Shown piece after piece: positions 8,425 through 17,607 of a stretch of DNA of 64,000 bases (its first letter is position 1; the number at the start of each line of letters is the position of its first letter). A program made the position numbers and the translations under genes. Below the pieces are notes generated by a model. It was not told the origin of the DNA. It saw only the letters and a program-made list of their open reading frames with translations, and did no database searches. The DNA comes from Desulfonatronum thiodismutans (GTDB lineage Bacteria; Desulfobacterota; Desulfovibrionia; Desulfovibrionales; Desulfonatronaceae), in contig NZ_JPIK01000018.1 in assembly GCF_000717475.1 (NCBI RefSeq), positions 62,001 to 126,000 of the forward strand, written 5' to 3'.

Positions 8425-8442
8425 GACGTTTCGGAGGGCGGA

Positions 8443-10176
8443 TCAGTGCACTGACAGGTCCCAATCCTTCAAAATCCCCCGCCACCATGACCGGACCTGA
8501 TTTTCCAGGTCGTCCAGAGCCAGTTCCGTGCGTTCTCCGGTCTTGCGGTTTTTGGCTTCCAGGACGCCTCGGGCCACGCCTTTTTCGCCCAGGATGAGCT
8601 GGCCGGGGATGCCTATCAGGTCGGCGTCCTTGAACTTCACGCCGGGCCGTTCATCCCGGTCGTCCAGGAGCACTTCGAAGCCCATGGATTCCAGGCGGTC
8701 GTGCAGGTCCACGGCCTGTTGCACCAGTTCCGGATTCTTGCCGCCCAGGAGGATCAGCTCGATTTGAAAGGGCGCGATGGGCGGCGGAAACTGGGCGCCG
8801 TTGTCGTCGTGATTCTGCTCCAGGCAGGCGGCCATGATCCGGCTGACGCCGATGCCGTAGCACCCCATGATGATCAGTTGTTCCTTGCCGTTTTCGTCCA
8901 GGTACCGCGCCCCCATGGCCTCGCTGTACTTGGTGCCCAGCTTGAACACGTGCCCCACTTCGATGCCCTTGGGCAGTTCCAGGGCCGCTCCGCAGCGCGG
9001 ACAGGGATCCTGGGCCGTGACCTGGCGCAGATCCACGTATCCGGCAATGACGGCGTCCCGGGTCAGGTCCACATGCCGCAAATGGGCGTCGGCCTTGTTG
9101 GCCCCGACGATCCAGTCCCGGCGCAGGCCCACTTCCCGGTCCGCCCAGATGGCGTCCACATGCAGATCCACCGGCCCGGCAAAGCCCACCGGCGCACCGG
9201 TCCAGGCCTGGACTTGCTCCGGCGTGGCCAGGTTCAGCTCGTTGGCGTTCAAAACGTTCTTCAGCTTGATTTCGTTCAGCTCCCGGTCCCCGCGCACCAA
9301 GGCTGCCACGGGGCGACCGTCGGCTTCGTAGAGCAGGGTCTTCAAAATGGCCTGGGGGTCGACTCCGAGAAACTCCGCGACCTCTTCCACGGTGTGTTTG
9401 CCCGGCGTGGCAACCGCTTCCGCGGGCGGGCATTCCCCGTCATCGCCTTCGCCCTGAACCACGGCCTCGGCCTTTTCCAGGTTCGCGGCAAACTCGCAGG
9501 CCGTACACACGGCGATGGTGTCCTCGCCGGTGTTGGCCAGGACCATGAATTCGTGGGAAAAGCTGCCGCCGATGGCTCCGGAATCCGCTTCCACGGCCCG
9601 GAAGGTCATTCCGAAGCGCGTAAAGATGCGCATGTAGGCCTCGTACATGGTCCGGTAGCTCTTGTCCGCGCCTGCGTCGTCCCGGTCAAAGGAGTAGGCG
9701 TCCTTCATGATGAACTCCCGCCCGCGCATCAGCCCGAACCGGGGCCGGATCTCGTCCCGGTACTTGGTCTGGATCTGGTAGAGATTCACGGGCAACTGCC
9801 GGTAGGAGCGAATCTCCCCGCGAATCAGGTCCGTGATCACCTCCTCATGGGTCGGCCCCAGGCAGTAGTCCCGACCGTGCCGATCCTGAATGCGCAACAA
9901 CTCCTTGCCGTACACAACCCAGCGCCCCGACTCCTTCCAGAGGTCCGCCGGCTGGACCATGGGCATGAACACCTCCAAGGCCCCGGACCGGTTCATTTCC
10001 TCGCGCACGATCCGGGCGACCTTGTCCAGGCAGCGCAGCCCCAGGGGCAGATAGGTGTAAATCCCGGAGGTCAGCTTGCGGATCATGCCCGCGCGCATCA
10101 ATAAACGATGACTGACCACCTCGGCTTCGGCCGGATGTTCCTTCAGGGTCGGCAGGTAGTACTGGCTCCAGCGCAT
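8443..10176 (-). CDS. proS: Proline-tRNA ligase (bacterial type, with editing domain)
   Basis: 577 residues. Class II synthetase motifs are visible: motif 1 region [16 protein letters not shown], motif 2 ([18 protein letters not shown]) and motif 3 ([13 protein letters not shown]). The roughly 180-residue INS editing domain lies between motifs 2 and 3, as in bacterial ProRS, and an anticodon-binding domain ends the protein. It charges tRNA-Pro in the cytoplasm. An AAGGA site precedes the start. It sits between ispG and xseA on the same strand with short gaps, a probable housekeeping operon. Confidence 0.98.
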   Translation of the reverse strand: MRWSQYYLPTLKEHPAEAEVVSHRLLMRAGMIRKLTSGIYTYLPLGLRCLDKVARIVREEMNRSGALEVFMPMVQPADLWKESGRWVVYGKELLRIQDRHGRDYCLGPTHEEVITDLIRGEIRSYRQLPVNLYQIQTKYRDEIRPRFGLMRGREFIMKDAYSFDRDDAGADKSYRTMYEAYMRIFTRFGMTFRAVEADSGAIGGSFSHEFMVLANTGEDTIAVCTACEFAANLEKAEAVVQGEGDDGECPPAEAVATPGKHTVEEVAEFLGVDPQAILKTLLYEADGRPVAALVRGDRELNEIKLKNVLNANELNLATPEQVQAWTGAPVGFAGPVDLHVDAIWADREVGLRRDWIVGANKADAHLRHVDLTRDAVIAGYVDLRQVTAQDPCPRCGAALELPKGIEVGHVFKLGTKYSEAMGARYLDENGKEQLIIMGCYGIGVSRIMAACLEQNHDDNGAQFPPPIAPFQIELILLGGKNPELVQQAVDLHDRLESMGFEVLLDDRDERPGVKFKDADLIGIPGQLILGEKGVARGVLEAKNRKTGERTELALDDLENQVRSWWRGILKDWDLSVH

Positions 10177-10191
10177 GATGAAAATTCCTTT

Positions 10192-11313
10192 TCAAGGTTC
10201 AGGATTCAGGGTTCGAGTCGTTGATCGCTCCGCCAAAAACGCATCCAGTTCGCGCAAAAATTCCGGTAGCAACTCGTCCCGGCCGCGGACCTTGCGCAGG
10301 ATTTCGCCGCGGCGGAAGATCAGGCCGCAGTCCCGGCCCCCGGCCAAGCCGATGTCCGCTTCCCTGGCCTCGCCGGGGCCGTTGACCACGCAGCCCATTA
10401 CGGCCACGGTGAAGACCTCGGTCACGCCGTCCAGGCGGCGCTCCACCTCTTCGGCCAGGTCCTGGAGGTCGATTTCGGTCCGGCCGCAGGTGGGGCAGGA
10501 GATGATTTCCGGGCCGCGCCGGCGCAGGCCCAGGCTGCGCAGGATTTCCCAGGCCGCGCGGACCTCCAGGACCGGGTCCGCGGTCAGGGAGACCCGCAGG
10601 GTGTCCCCCAGTCCTTCCCAGAGCAGGATGCCCAAACCCACGCCGGATTTCACCGCGCCCCGGAGCAGTGTCCCGGCTTCGGTGATCCCGATGTGCAGCG
10701 GGCAGTCCAGCTTTTCGGCCAGAAGGCGATAAGCGGCCACGGTCCGAGGGACTGAGGAAGATTTCAGGGAGATCTTGAAATTGTCGAAGCCGCGCTGCTC
10801 CAACAGAGCCGCGTGGCCCAGGGCGCTGGCGACCATGGCCTCGGGAGTGGCCCCGCCGTAGCGGTGTAACAATTCCTTTTCCAGGGAGCCGCCGTTCACG
10901 CCGATCCGGATGCACGCTTCGTGAGCCTTGGCCGCATCCACCACCCGGTCCACATTGGCCTTGGAACCGATATTCCCGGGATTGATGCGCAGCCCTTGCA
11001 GCCCGGCTTCCAAGGCCCTCAGGGCCAAACGATGGTCGAAGTGGATGTCCGCGATCAGCGGCACCGGGGCGGCGGCCTGGATTCGCGGTAAAACCCCCGC
11101 GGCCGCCTCGTCCGGCACGGCCAGACGGACGAACTCGCACCCGGCCTCGGCCAGCCGGTCGATCTGGGCCAAGGTCGCTTCCGCGTCCCGGGTGTCCGTG
11201 TTGGTCATGCTCTGGACCCGGACCGGATGCGCACCGCCCAGGGTTACGCCGCCCAGGGCGATGGTCCGCGTGGGGCGGCGACGGGGAGTGAGATCAGAGG
11301 GCGAGGTGGTCAT
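10192..11313 (-). CDS. ispG: 4-hydroxy-3-methylbut-2-enyl diphosphate synthase
   Basis: 373 residues from the ATG at 11313, which has a GGGAG site; an ATG 54 bases upstream has none. The TIM barrel begins RTIALGGVTLGGAHPVRVQSMT. The C-terminal iron-sulfur domain carries ISCPTCGRTEIDL and the third ligand in VAVMGCVVNGPGEA. The enzyme performs the reductive ring opening of MEcPP in the MEP isoprenoid pathway, using a [4Fe-4S] cluster. It lies 15 bases from proS on the same strand. Confidence 0.97.
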   Translation of the reverse strand: MTTSPSDLTPRRRPTRTIALGGVTLGGAHPVRVQSMTNTDTRDAEATLAQIDRLAEAGCEFVRLAVPDEAAAGVLPRIQAAAPVPLIADIHFDHRLALRALEAGLQGLRINPGNIGSKANVDRVVDAAKAHEACIRIGVNGGSLEKELLHRYGGATPEAMVASALGHAALLEQRGFDNFKISLKSSSVPRTVAAYRLLAEKLDCPLHIGITEAGTLLRGAVKSGVGLGILLWEGLGDTLRVSLTADPVLEVRAAWEILRSLGLRRRGPEIISCPTCGRTEIDLQDLAEEVERRLDGVTEVFTVAVMGCVVNGPGEAREADIGLAGGRDCGLIFRRGEILRKVRGRDELLPEFLRELDAFLAERSTTRTLNPEP

Positions 11314-11552
11314 CGTGGGGTGAAACTCCCTGGCTTGTCGGTTGCCGTCTGAGCAGTGTACCGTCATGCTTGGCGAAAACCGTTTATCTACGCGGAGTTC
11401 GTTTGGAGGTAAACCACCGCGTTTGCCTCGATTGCCCCATGAGATTCCCGCGGGCGGGAGTTGACTTTTCCAGGCATGTTTGCTTGCCTGGGCAGCCTCA
11501 TGAAAGGCGAAACCTTGATGTTCGTTGGACGGGCGTTGCCCGGGAGGAATCC

Positions 11553-12509
11553 ATGATCAGCAAACCACGGCTTGGCCTTATGATGCGATGCAGCCTGCTG
11601 CTTTTGGCGTTTATCCTGGCTCCCGGCTGCGAGCGCGGCGAGGATGTCCGGGCCGTGGACTTCACCAAGACCGTGACCATTGCTTCCCCGCCGGATCAGC
11701 CCGTGGGCCGCCAGATTCTGCGCACGGCGGTGGGGGCCATGATTTCGCCCAAGGAGACCCACGAAATATATCTCCAACTCCTGGCCTACATCAGCACGAA
11801 GATGGACATGGAGCTGGAGTTCGTCCAGCGCAAAACCTACGCCGAGGTGAACGAGCTTCTGGGGCTTCAGGAACTGGATCTGGCCTTTATTTGCTCCGGT
11901 CCGTACGCTCTGGGCCGGGAGGAGCACGGGTTCGATCTCCTGGCCACCCCGATCGTTCAGGGGGATCACCATTACTACTCCTATCTGATCGTCAACCAGG
12001 ACAGCCCGTTTCAGTCCCTGGAAGACCTGCGCGGCAAGACCTTCGCCTTTACGGATCCGCATTCCAATACCGGTCGATTGGTCCCGACGTATTGGCTGGC
12101 CTTGATGGGCGAGCGGCCGGAGACGTTTTTTCGGGACGTAATCTATACCTACAGCCATGACAATTCCATCCAGGCCGTGGCCGAGAGGCTGGTGGACGGA
12201 GCCGCGGTGGACAATCTGATCTGGGACTACTACGCCCTGAAAAACCCCGTCCACACGTCCCAAACCCGGATCATCAAGCGGTCCGATCCCTTCGGCATTC
12301 CTCCCGTGGTGGTGGCCAAGTCCATGCCCGAAGATGTGGTTCGGCGCATCCGGGAGCTGCTCCTGACCATGCACCAGGACCCCGAAGGCGCGGTCATTTT
12401 GGACGAACTGTTGATCGAACGATTCGTCCGTGCCGATGACGCCTGGTATGCATCCATCCAGGAGCTGCATGACACGGTGAGCATGGCGCGGGAGCCCGAC
12501 AATCCATGA
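11553..12509 (+). CDS. PhnD-like periplasmic substrate-binding lipoprotein
   Basis: 318 residues from ATG 11553 (GGGAGGAAT precedes it); the open frame extends further upstream without a ribosome site. The signal peptide ends in the lipobox LAPGC, so it is a lipoprotein. The mature domain is a PhnD/SsuA type II binding protein: PVGRQILRTAVGAMISPKE, then YAEVNELLGLQELDLAFICS and LEDLRGKTFAFTDPHSNTG. Its stop overlaps the start of a membrane-bound sigma-54 activator (ATGA). No ABC permease or ATPase is nearby, so I infer a sensing role: it probably presents a ligand to the activator's periplasmic domain, like the PhnD-type AioX with its kinase. Confidence 0.88.
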   Translation: MISKPRLGLMMRCSLLLLAFILAPGCERGEDVRAVDFTKTVTIASPPDQPVGRQILRTAVGAMISPKETHEIYLQLLAYISTKMDMELEFVQRKTYAEVNELLGLQELDLAFICSGPYALGREEHGFDLLATPIVQGDHHYYSYLIVNQDSPFQSLEDLRGKTFAFTDPHSNTGRLVPTYWLALMGERPETFFRDVIYTYSHDNSIQAVAERLVDGAAVDNLIWDYYALKNPVHTSQTRIIKRSDPFGIPPVVVAKSMPEDVVRRIRELLLTMHQDPEGAVILDELLIERFVRADDAWYASIQELHDTVSMAREPDNP

Positions 12510-14710
12510 AACTCCGCTCCCTCAAGGGAACGCTGCTGGTCGCCGTGACCGGACTCATGGCGCTGAGCACGCTGTTGGTGGCCTTGCTGGCTTCGCACCG
12601 CTACGCTCAGAGCCTGGAGCAAACCCTGGCCGCCCAGGCCGAAAACGTGGGCCGCGCCCTGGCCGCGGAAGCAGCCGATCTGGTCCTGGTCAACGACCTG
12701 GTCAGCCTGCGCAACATGCTGGAGCGCCATCGCATTGCCCACCCTTCCCTGGCCTACCTGTTCGTCGTCCGTGAAGGCCGGGTTCTGGCCTCGACCTTTG
12801 GTTCGGAAGTTCCCGAGGACCTCCTGGCCTTTAACCTCCCGGAGCAGCTTTCCGGCGAGGAAACGGCCCTGCAACGCATTGTTTCCGAAACCGGGCTGCG
12901 GCATCTGGACATGGCTTTGCCCATTTTCGACGGCCATGCCGGGATTTTACGCTTGGGCGTTTCCGAGGAGCATCTGCGCCGCGAGGTGCGTGATCTCTGG
13001 GCGTCCATCGGCATCCTGGCCCTGCTGATTCTCGTGCCGGCCCTGGCTGGAGGCATGTTATTCCTGAACCGGATGACCCGGCCTCTGCTCGCTTTGGTCC
13101 AGGCGGCCCAGGGGTATGCGCCGGGCCGGAGTCAGCCACCGTTGCCCGTCGAAGGGCAGCAGGAAATCGCGGTCCTGGCCGAGGCCTTTAACACCATGAC
13201 CAGCCGGATCGACGAATATACCCAGCGTTTGGAGGATCAGGCGGCAAAGCTGGAGCAGGCTCAAAGTCAGCTTCGGGCTTCCTGCGAGATCGTCCGGAAC
13301 GTCTCGGCCCTGGCCTCCTTGCCGGATGTCGCGGGGTATCTGATCCGGCGGACGCAAGAAATTCTCCACTGTAAGGAGGCCAACGTACTGGCCTTCAGCC
13401 CGGACAGGGAGATGTTTTTCATGCTCACCTCGGAGGAAGCGCGTAAGGTGACGGACCCGGAAGCCGCGGCCGCGGCCGTGGCCCTGCTTCAGGGCATGGA
13501 ACCGATCCATCAGCCCGAGACCCCGGTGTTCCGACCACCGATGATTTCCGATGCCCAGGCGAGGCTTCCGGGCCAGTCCATTCTGCCCCTGTATCACGAG
13601 GACAGCCTGTGCGGGGCCATGATCGTGGGCTGCGTCAAGAAATGCGCCTGCCAGCCCCGGGATTTGGAATTGGTCAGCCTTGTCCTGTCCCAGGCCGCGG
13701 GAACCTTGCGCCGTGCCGTGCAACAGGAAGTGGAGGCGGAGAAATTCCAGGTTCGGCAGGACTTACGGGCCGGATTCATGGGCATCATCGGCCGTGACCC
13801 CAAGCTGACCACGATTTTTCGGCTGATCGAGGACGTGGCGGCCACGGACGCCACGGTGTTGATTCAGGGAGAGTCCGGCACGGGGAAGGAGTTGGTGGCC
13901 AGGGCGATCCACGACCTCAGTCCGCGCCGGGACAAGCCTTTCGTGGTCATCAACTGTTCGGCCTATCCGGCCACTCTGCTGGAAAGCGAGCTGTTCGGCC
14001 ATGAGCGGGGCGCGTTCACCGGGGCTCTGAAGCAGCGCCCGGGAAGGTTTGAGCAGGCCGACGGCGGGACCGTGTTTCTGGACGAGATCGGGGAAATCAG
14101 CGCCTCGGCCCAGGTCAAGCTGCTGCGCGTGCTCCAGACGCAACGCTTCGAGCGGGTCGGCGGGGACCGGACCGTGACCGTGGACGTGCGCATTGTCGCG
14201 GCCACGAACAAGGATCTGCTGGAGGAGGTCAAGGCCGGGCGGTTTCGGGAGGATCTCTACTACCGTCTGGACGTGATTCCCATTCAACTCCCGCCCCTGC
14301 GGGAGCGCGGCAACGACGCGGCCCTGCTGGCCGCTCATTTCCTGCGCCGTTTCAGCGCGGAGCAGCAAAAAGACATCACCGAGATCAGTCCCAAGGCCAT
14401 GCGTCTGTTGCTGGACTATCATTGGCCGGGCAATGTCCGGGAACTGGAAAACGTGGTCGAGCAGGCCACGGTGCTGGCCAAGTCCAGGGTCATCACCCCG
14501 GAGGAACTGCCGACCCGGCTCAAGGCCGCCTCGGAGCCGTCCCCAAGCGCCGCGCCCACGCTGGAGGAACAGGAACGGACGGTCATCCTGCAAACGCTGG
14601 AATCCTGCTCCTGGAACAAAAAACTTGCCGCCCAACGCCTGGCCATCGGTCGCAGTACGCTCTACGCCAAGATGAAGCGGCTGGGGATTACCGTCCCGGA
14701 AGCAGCGTAG
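12506..14710 (+). CDS. Transmembrane sigma-54-dependent activator (periplasmic sensor-HAMP-GAF-AAA+-Fis)
   Basis: 734 residues. TM1 at about 8-30 is followed by a periplasmic domain of about 145 residues, TM2 near 170-190 and a HAMP region ([15 protein letters not shown]). A coiled coil and a GAF-like domain (about 260-420) follow. The GAF carries Cys369, Cys376, Cys380 and Cys382 within [16 protein letters not shown]. The AAA+ domain has Walker [13 protein letters not shown] (about 455), GAFTGA (about 502) and DEIGEIS. A Fis-type helix-turn-helix ends it. It drives open-complex formation at sigma-54 promoters. Most such activators are cytosolic; this one is both receptor and activator. It is translationally coupled to the PhnD-like lipoprotein. 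The target promoters are not identified. Confidence 0.92.
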   Translation: MKLRSLKGTLLVAVTGLMALSTLLVALLASHRYAQSLEQTLAAQAENVGRALAAEAADLVLVNDLVSLRNMLERHRIAHPSLAYLFVVREGRVLASTFGSEVPEDLLAFNLPEQLSGEETALQRIVSETGLRHLDMALPIFDGHAGILRLGVSEEHLRREVRDLWASIGILALLILVPALAGGMLFLNRMTRPLLALVQAAQGYAPGRSQPPLPVEGQQEIAVLAEAFNTMTSRIDEYTQRLEDQAAKLEQAQSQLRASCEIVRNVSALASLPDVAGYLIRRTQEILHCKEANVLAFSPDREMFFMLTSEEARKVTDPEAAAAAVALLQGMEPIHQPETPVFRPPMISDAQARLPGQSILPLYHEDSLCGAMIVGCVKKCACQPRDLELVSLVLSQAAGTLRRAVQQEVEAEKFQVRQDLRAGFMGIIGRDPKLTTIFRLIEDVAATDATVLIQGESGTGKELVARAIHDLSPRRDKPFVVINCSAYPATLLESELFGHERGAFTGALKQRPGRFEQADGGTVFLDEIGEISASAQVKLLRVLQTQRFERVGGDRTVTVDVRIVAATNKDLLEEVKAGRFREDLYYRLDVIPIQLPPLRERGNDAALLAAHFLRRFSAEQQKDITEISPKAMRLLLDYHWPGNVRELENVVEQATVLAKSRVITPEELPTRLKAASEPSPSAAPTLEEQERTVILQTLESCSWNKKLAAQRLAIGRSTLYAKMKRLGITVPEAA

Positions 14711-14820
14711 CCTTCACGTAGCCGGTGAACCAAGGTCGGCGTCGAAGAGCGAATTCCGCGGCATTTGCCACCGGACGTCCGACCGGAATGTCATCCATTG
14801 AACCCGTTTCGTACCGCGGC

Positions 14821-15945
14821 TTATCGCTCCAATCGCTCCAGCAACCGGGCCGGATCTCGCACGAAGTCTTCACTTTCGCGTCCGCAATCGAAAAACTCCT
14901 TGTTGAAGGAGGTGATCAGGTTGAGGGCTTCCCAGCGGGTCAGGTAGTACTCCAGCAAATGAGGCAGCTCGGTGAATACCGTGGCCTCGGGCTTGGGATC
15001 GACGAAGCTGGATTCCTGGAGGTGGCTGCAGGATAGGGTCTGGGTCTGGTAGAACTGCTCCATGAAGAGCAGTTCCGCGGGCATCCTGGCATCGATCCCG
15101 ATGCGGCCCATCAGGCGGATCAAAAAGTGGATGATCCCTGTACCGAAATGGGCCACGGGATAAGGTAGAAACAATTTCCATGGCCGTTTCGCCTGGAGAT
15201 AGGCCTTGATGGTCAGGATCAGCTTGCTCAGTAAAACCGCTTCAGGATCCACGAAATGCCAGGTTTTTCCGCCGAACTCCTCCCTGTGGTTGAGAATATG
15301 ATGAACAAAGGGTGGAATCTTGGCGGCGTTGGTGTAGGAATGGGCGGCTCGCCTGTTGGTAAAGAGCATGGGCATGATCTGGTCGGCAATGGCGAACATC
15401 ATCCTGTGAAATCCCTGAATCTTGTGATCATGGGCCCCGTAAACCACACCCAGGCGGATAGATGTATAGTCCAGCCCGTGTTTCCGATGCATCTCCGCCA
15501 AGGCCAATTCCGCCAACAATTTTGACTTGGGGTAGTTGGGCAGCTCCGCGGTCAGTTCCAGGCGATCCTGTTCGGTGAGGTTCTCACCGGGGGGCAAGAC
15601 GGCGGCGGAACTGAAATGAATATAGGGAATGCCCTGCTCCAGGGCCGCTCGGGCCAGGTGCAGTGCGCCCAGGTAATTGATCTGGTATGCAAGCAGAGGG
15701 TTGGAGTCGAGCGCGGCAATGGCGCAATTGATGATGAATTCAGGTCTGTGTCGGCGGATATGGTGGCGGATGTCCTCAGGGGCGCGCAAACTCAATTGTT
15801 TGCTGTTGGGGCCCAGAAGTTCAAAACCGCCGCCCACATGGGTCTTGAAGTAGTGAAGAATCCCCCCACCGATCAAGCCGGAACCACCCACCAGCAGACC
15901 GCATTTTCCGATATTATCCGGACAATCCTGTTTTTCCGTGATCAT
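14821..15945 (-). CDS. Extended SDR, NAD-dependent epimerase/dehydratase
   Basis: 374 residues. The N-terminal nucleotide-binding loop is GGSGLIGGG (about residue 20). The central region is INYLGALHLARAALEQGIP and FSSAAVLPPGE, then the catalytic NYPKSK (Tyr-x3-Lys) and SIRLGVVYG. This is typical of extended SDRs acting on sugar nucleotides or sterol-like substrates. The C-terminal extension of about 130 residues after the Rossmann domain has hydrophobic stretches. GGGAG precedes the start. It stands alone, convergent with the sigma-54 activator. The substrate is unknown. Confidence 0.85.
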   Translation of the reverse strand: MITEKQDCPDNIGKCGLLVGGSGLIGGGILHYFKTHVGGGFELLGPNSKQLSLRAPEDIRHHIRRHRPEFIINCAIAALDSNPLLAYQINYLGALHLARAALEQGIPYIHFSSAAVLPPGENLTEQDRLELTAELPNYPKSKLLAELALAEMHRKHGLDYTSIRLGVVYGAHDHKIQGFHRMMFAIADQIMPMLFTNRRAAHSYTNAAKIPPFVHHILNHREEFGGKTWHFVDPEAVLLSKLILTIKAYLQAKRPWKLFLPYPVAHFGTGIIHFLIRLMGRIGIDARMPAELLFMEQFYQTQTLSCSHLQESSFVDPKPEATVFTELPHLLEYYLTRWEALNLITSFNKEFFDCGRESEDFVRDPARLLERLER

Positions 15946-16427
15946 GCCAGACTCCCGTGCTTGAGATCAAGATCATATTTTTCAACCAACCATGAGCCTT
16001 CATCGGTGCTCCAAGATCAAGCAGCTTGTTTTTCGCTCCGTAAATGGAGAGATAACAGACGAAACGAGAACATGTCGACAATACGGCTCCAGACGTAGAC
16101 AATCTCTTTGGACGGGAGAATTCATTCGGCAAAGGTGCAATTCCGAAAAAAAACGGTCACTTGATTTGTTAAATGTTCTTGCAACAATTCCACAAAGCCG
16201 GATAAAAAACGGATACCCCTGGGCAAGTTCGCCCTCGATTCTCACGCGCTCTCGGATCGGTTTCGGAACCGAAACCGGCCGGAACTCAAAGCAATAAAAA
16301 GGGGGAGTGTCGGCTACCGAAGCTCTGAGTTTCCTCTTTCAGAGCAAGCCTCCGACATTTCTCAACCTGGATGAGGCGAGGAAAGCTGAGAGTGCTGAAC
16401 AGTTTAAATATACCAAGGCATTTCATC
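15946..16427. other. Intergenic region without a recognised gene
   Basis: 482 bases between divergent genes. It holds a perfect 9-bp palindrome, CGGTTTCGG-AA-CCGAAACCG, at 16258-16277, and AT-rich stretches around 16140-16210 that could carry promoters. No open frame with a ribosome site was found. Confidence 0.5.
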
Positions 16428-16922
16428 ATGACCAAACCGCTTTATTTTCTGCTGCTTTTGACCCTGCTCCTTACACCACTCCTCCATGCCGACGAACCGA
16501 CCCTGGAGGAATACCTGTTCCAGTACGACTATGCCGCCCGCTGGGACATGAAGATTACCAGCCGGGAGCTGGTCGGTCTGCTCCAGCAGGACAAGGTCCA
16601 GTTCGTGGACATCCGCTTCGCCGAGGAACATGCGACCTGGAGAATGGGGTTTGGCCTGCATATTCCGCTGCCCGATCTGCCTCGGCAATTGCACAGGCTC
16701 GACCCCGACAAGCTGGTGGTCACGGCCTGTCCGCTCAAAGACCGGGCGATCATCGCCATGACCTACCTGAAGACAAAGGGGTTCAACGTGAAATACCTGT
16801 CCGACGGCATGCTCGGCCTAGCCGAGTATTTGCGTGGAGACATGGCTTTGGAGCTGACGGACATATTGCCTCCGGGCGATGCAAGTGACCACCTAGAATC
16901 ATTCGGAATTTGTCCTGGCTGA
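16428..16922 (+). CDS. Periplasmic rhodanese-like protein
   Basis: 164 residues from ATG 16428. A signal peptide occupies residues 1-22 (very hydrophobic LLLLTLLLTPLLHADEP). The rhodanese domain has SRELVGLLQQDKVQFVDIR, then FGLHIPLPD and the active-site loop TACPLKDRAI, with Cys in the sulfur-accepting position, and ends with LSDGMLGLAEYL. The loop lacks the usual CRxGxR form, so the acceptor may differ. It probably carries sulfane sulfur in the periplasm. It is monocistronic as far as can be seen. Confidence 0.85.
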   Translation: MTKPLYFLLLLTLLLTPLLHADEPTLEEYLFQYDYAARWDMKITSRELVGLLQQDKVQFVDIRFAEEHATWRMGFGLHIPLPDLPRQLHRLDPDKLVVTACPLKDRAIIAMTYLKTKGFNVKYLSDGMLGLAEYLRGDMALELTDILPPGDASDHLESFGICPG

Positions 16923-17048
16923 TTGCCCGGACTCCATTTGTAAATGTACGTGGATGCGGTTCAGACTCAACCATCCCGCGAAGATTGTTTTGGAAAGTAC
17001 CTATCACTCCAACGACATTTTTGGGCAACATCCGACACCACTGAAGAT

Positions 17049-17129
17049 GTAAGCACGGGGATCACGGGGAACATGTTCCGTAAAAAACAGCACCTTTTTC
17101 TCAGTGATTCCCGTGTACTCCGTGGTTAG
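17049..17129. repeat. Imperfect inverted repeat of CACGG-type units
   Basis: Arms at 17049-17073 and 17105-17129 (TAAGCACGGGGATCACGGGG against the complement of CCCGTGTACTCCGTGGTTA) pair with a few mismatches around a 31-base loop. CACGG-rich repeats of this look recur between genes in sulfate reducers, from memory. It lies in the 408-base gap between the rhodanese and the arsenic island. Confidence 0.55.
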
Positions 17130-17171
17130 CCACCTTGGTAAGACGATTGAAATGGAATTGTCGCTGTTGTG

Positions 17172-17282
17172 CTATGGTCGTGGATTTTCGTTGCCCTCAC
17201 CAGGAGCATCGGGACTTGCCTGTTCGTTCCCAGCTGGTGTTGCAACGTCGCCGCAACACGGGGCCATTTCCAGAGGTTGCAT
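17172..17282 (-). CDS. Candidate 36-residue Cys-Cys peptide
   Basis: A short frame, ATG 17282 to TAG, encodes a peptide with a MAPCCGD motif near residue 9 followed by a Pro/Gly/Asn/Glu-rich tail. It is in the same frame as, and 48 bases downstream of, the stop of the neighbouring 75-residue Cys-Cys protein. A GAGGAG lies about 18 bases before the ATG, too far for a normal site, so translation is uncertain. It is included because two adjacent small Cys-Cys proteins next to arsR would be unusual by chance. Confidence 0.3.
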   Translation of the reverse strand: MQPLEMAPCCGDVATPAGNEQASPDAPGEGNENPRP

Positions 17283-17330
17283 GGGCTTCCAGACCGTTTT
17301 CTCCTCAGACTGAGAAGGCGGAGACCAGCT

Positions 17331-17558
17331 TCAGGTCGGTGCGGAGACTTCCTCGTTTTCCTCAGCATCAGATTGTGAGTGTTGGAGGTCTGTTGTTTGG
17401 TCGTGATCCCGCCGTTGCGTCTCGGTATCATTGCCTTGGTCATGACCTTGATTGGCCGATGCATTCTCATTCACTTCCTCAAACTCCATTTGACAACAAC
17501 GGGAACTTCCCACCCCAAACAGTCGCGAAAATAGTCCTTTACTCTTTTCTTGCGTCAT
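17331..17558 (-). CDS. Small Cys-Cys protein of the arsenic island
   Basis: 75 residues from ATG 17558 with GGAGAC 5 bases upstream. The first 35 residues look folded (SKGLFSRLFGVGSSRCCQME), with an adjacent Cys pair at about residues 21-22. The rest is a low-complexity Glu/Asp/Asn/Gln/His-rich acidic tail. It follows the HdrD-like iron-sulfur gene by 49 bases on the same strand. Adjacent cysteines with acidic residues suggest binding of a soft metal or arsenite, but that is inference. I do not know a named family. Confidence 0.6.
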   Translation of the reverse strand: MTQEKSKGLFSRLFGVGSSRCCQMEFEEVNENASANQGHDQGNDTETQRRDHDQTTDLQHSQSDAEENEEVSAPT

Positions 17559-17607
17559 GGCGTCTCCTTCGTTAAAAAACGATATTCCAATGTATTGGAA
17601 CAGTAAA

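Noticed and set aside
10192..10215. GGGTTCGAGTC near the ispG end, resembling a tRNA T-arm
   Set aside because: It lies within the ispG coding end and has no acceptor, D or anticodon stems around it.
11370..11552. Upstream extension of the PhnD-like lipoprotein
   Set aside because: No ribosome site; the lipoprotein signal begins properly at 11553.
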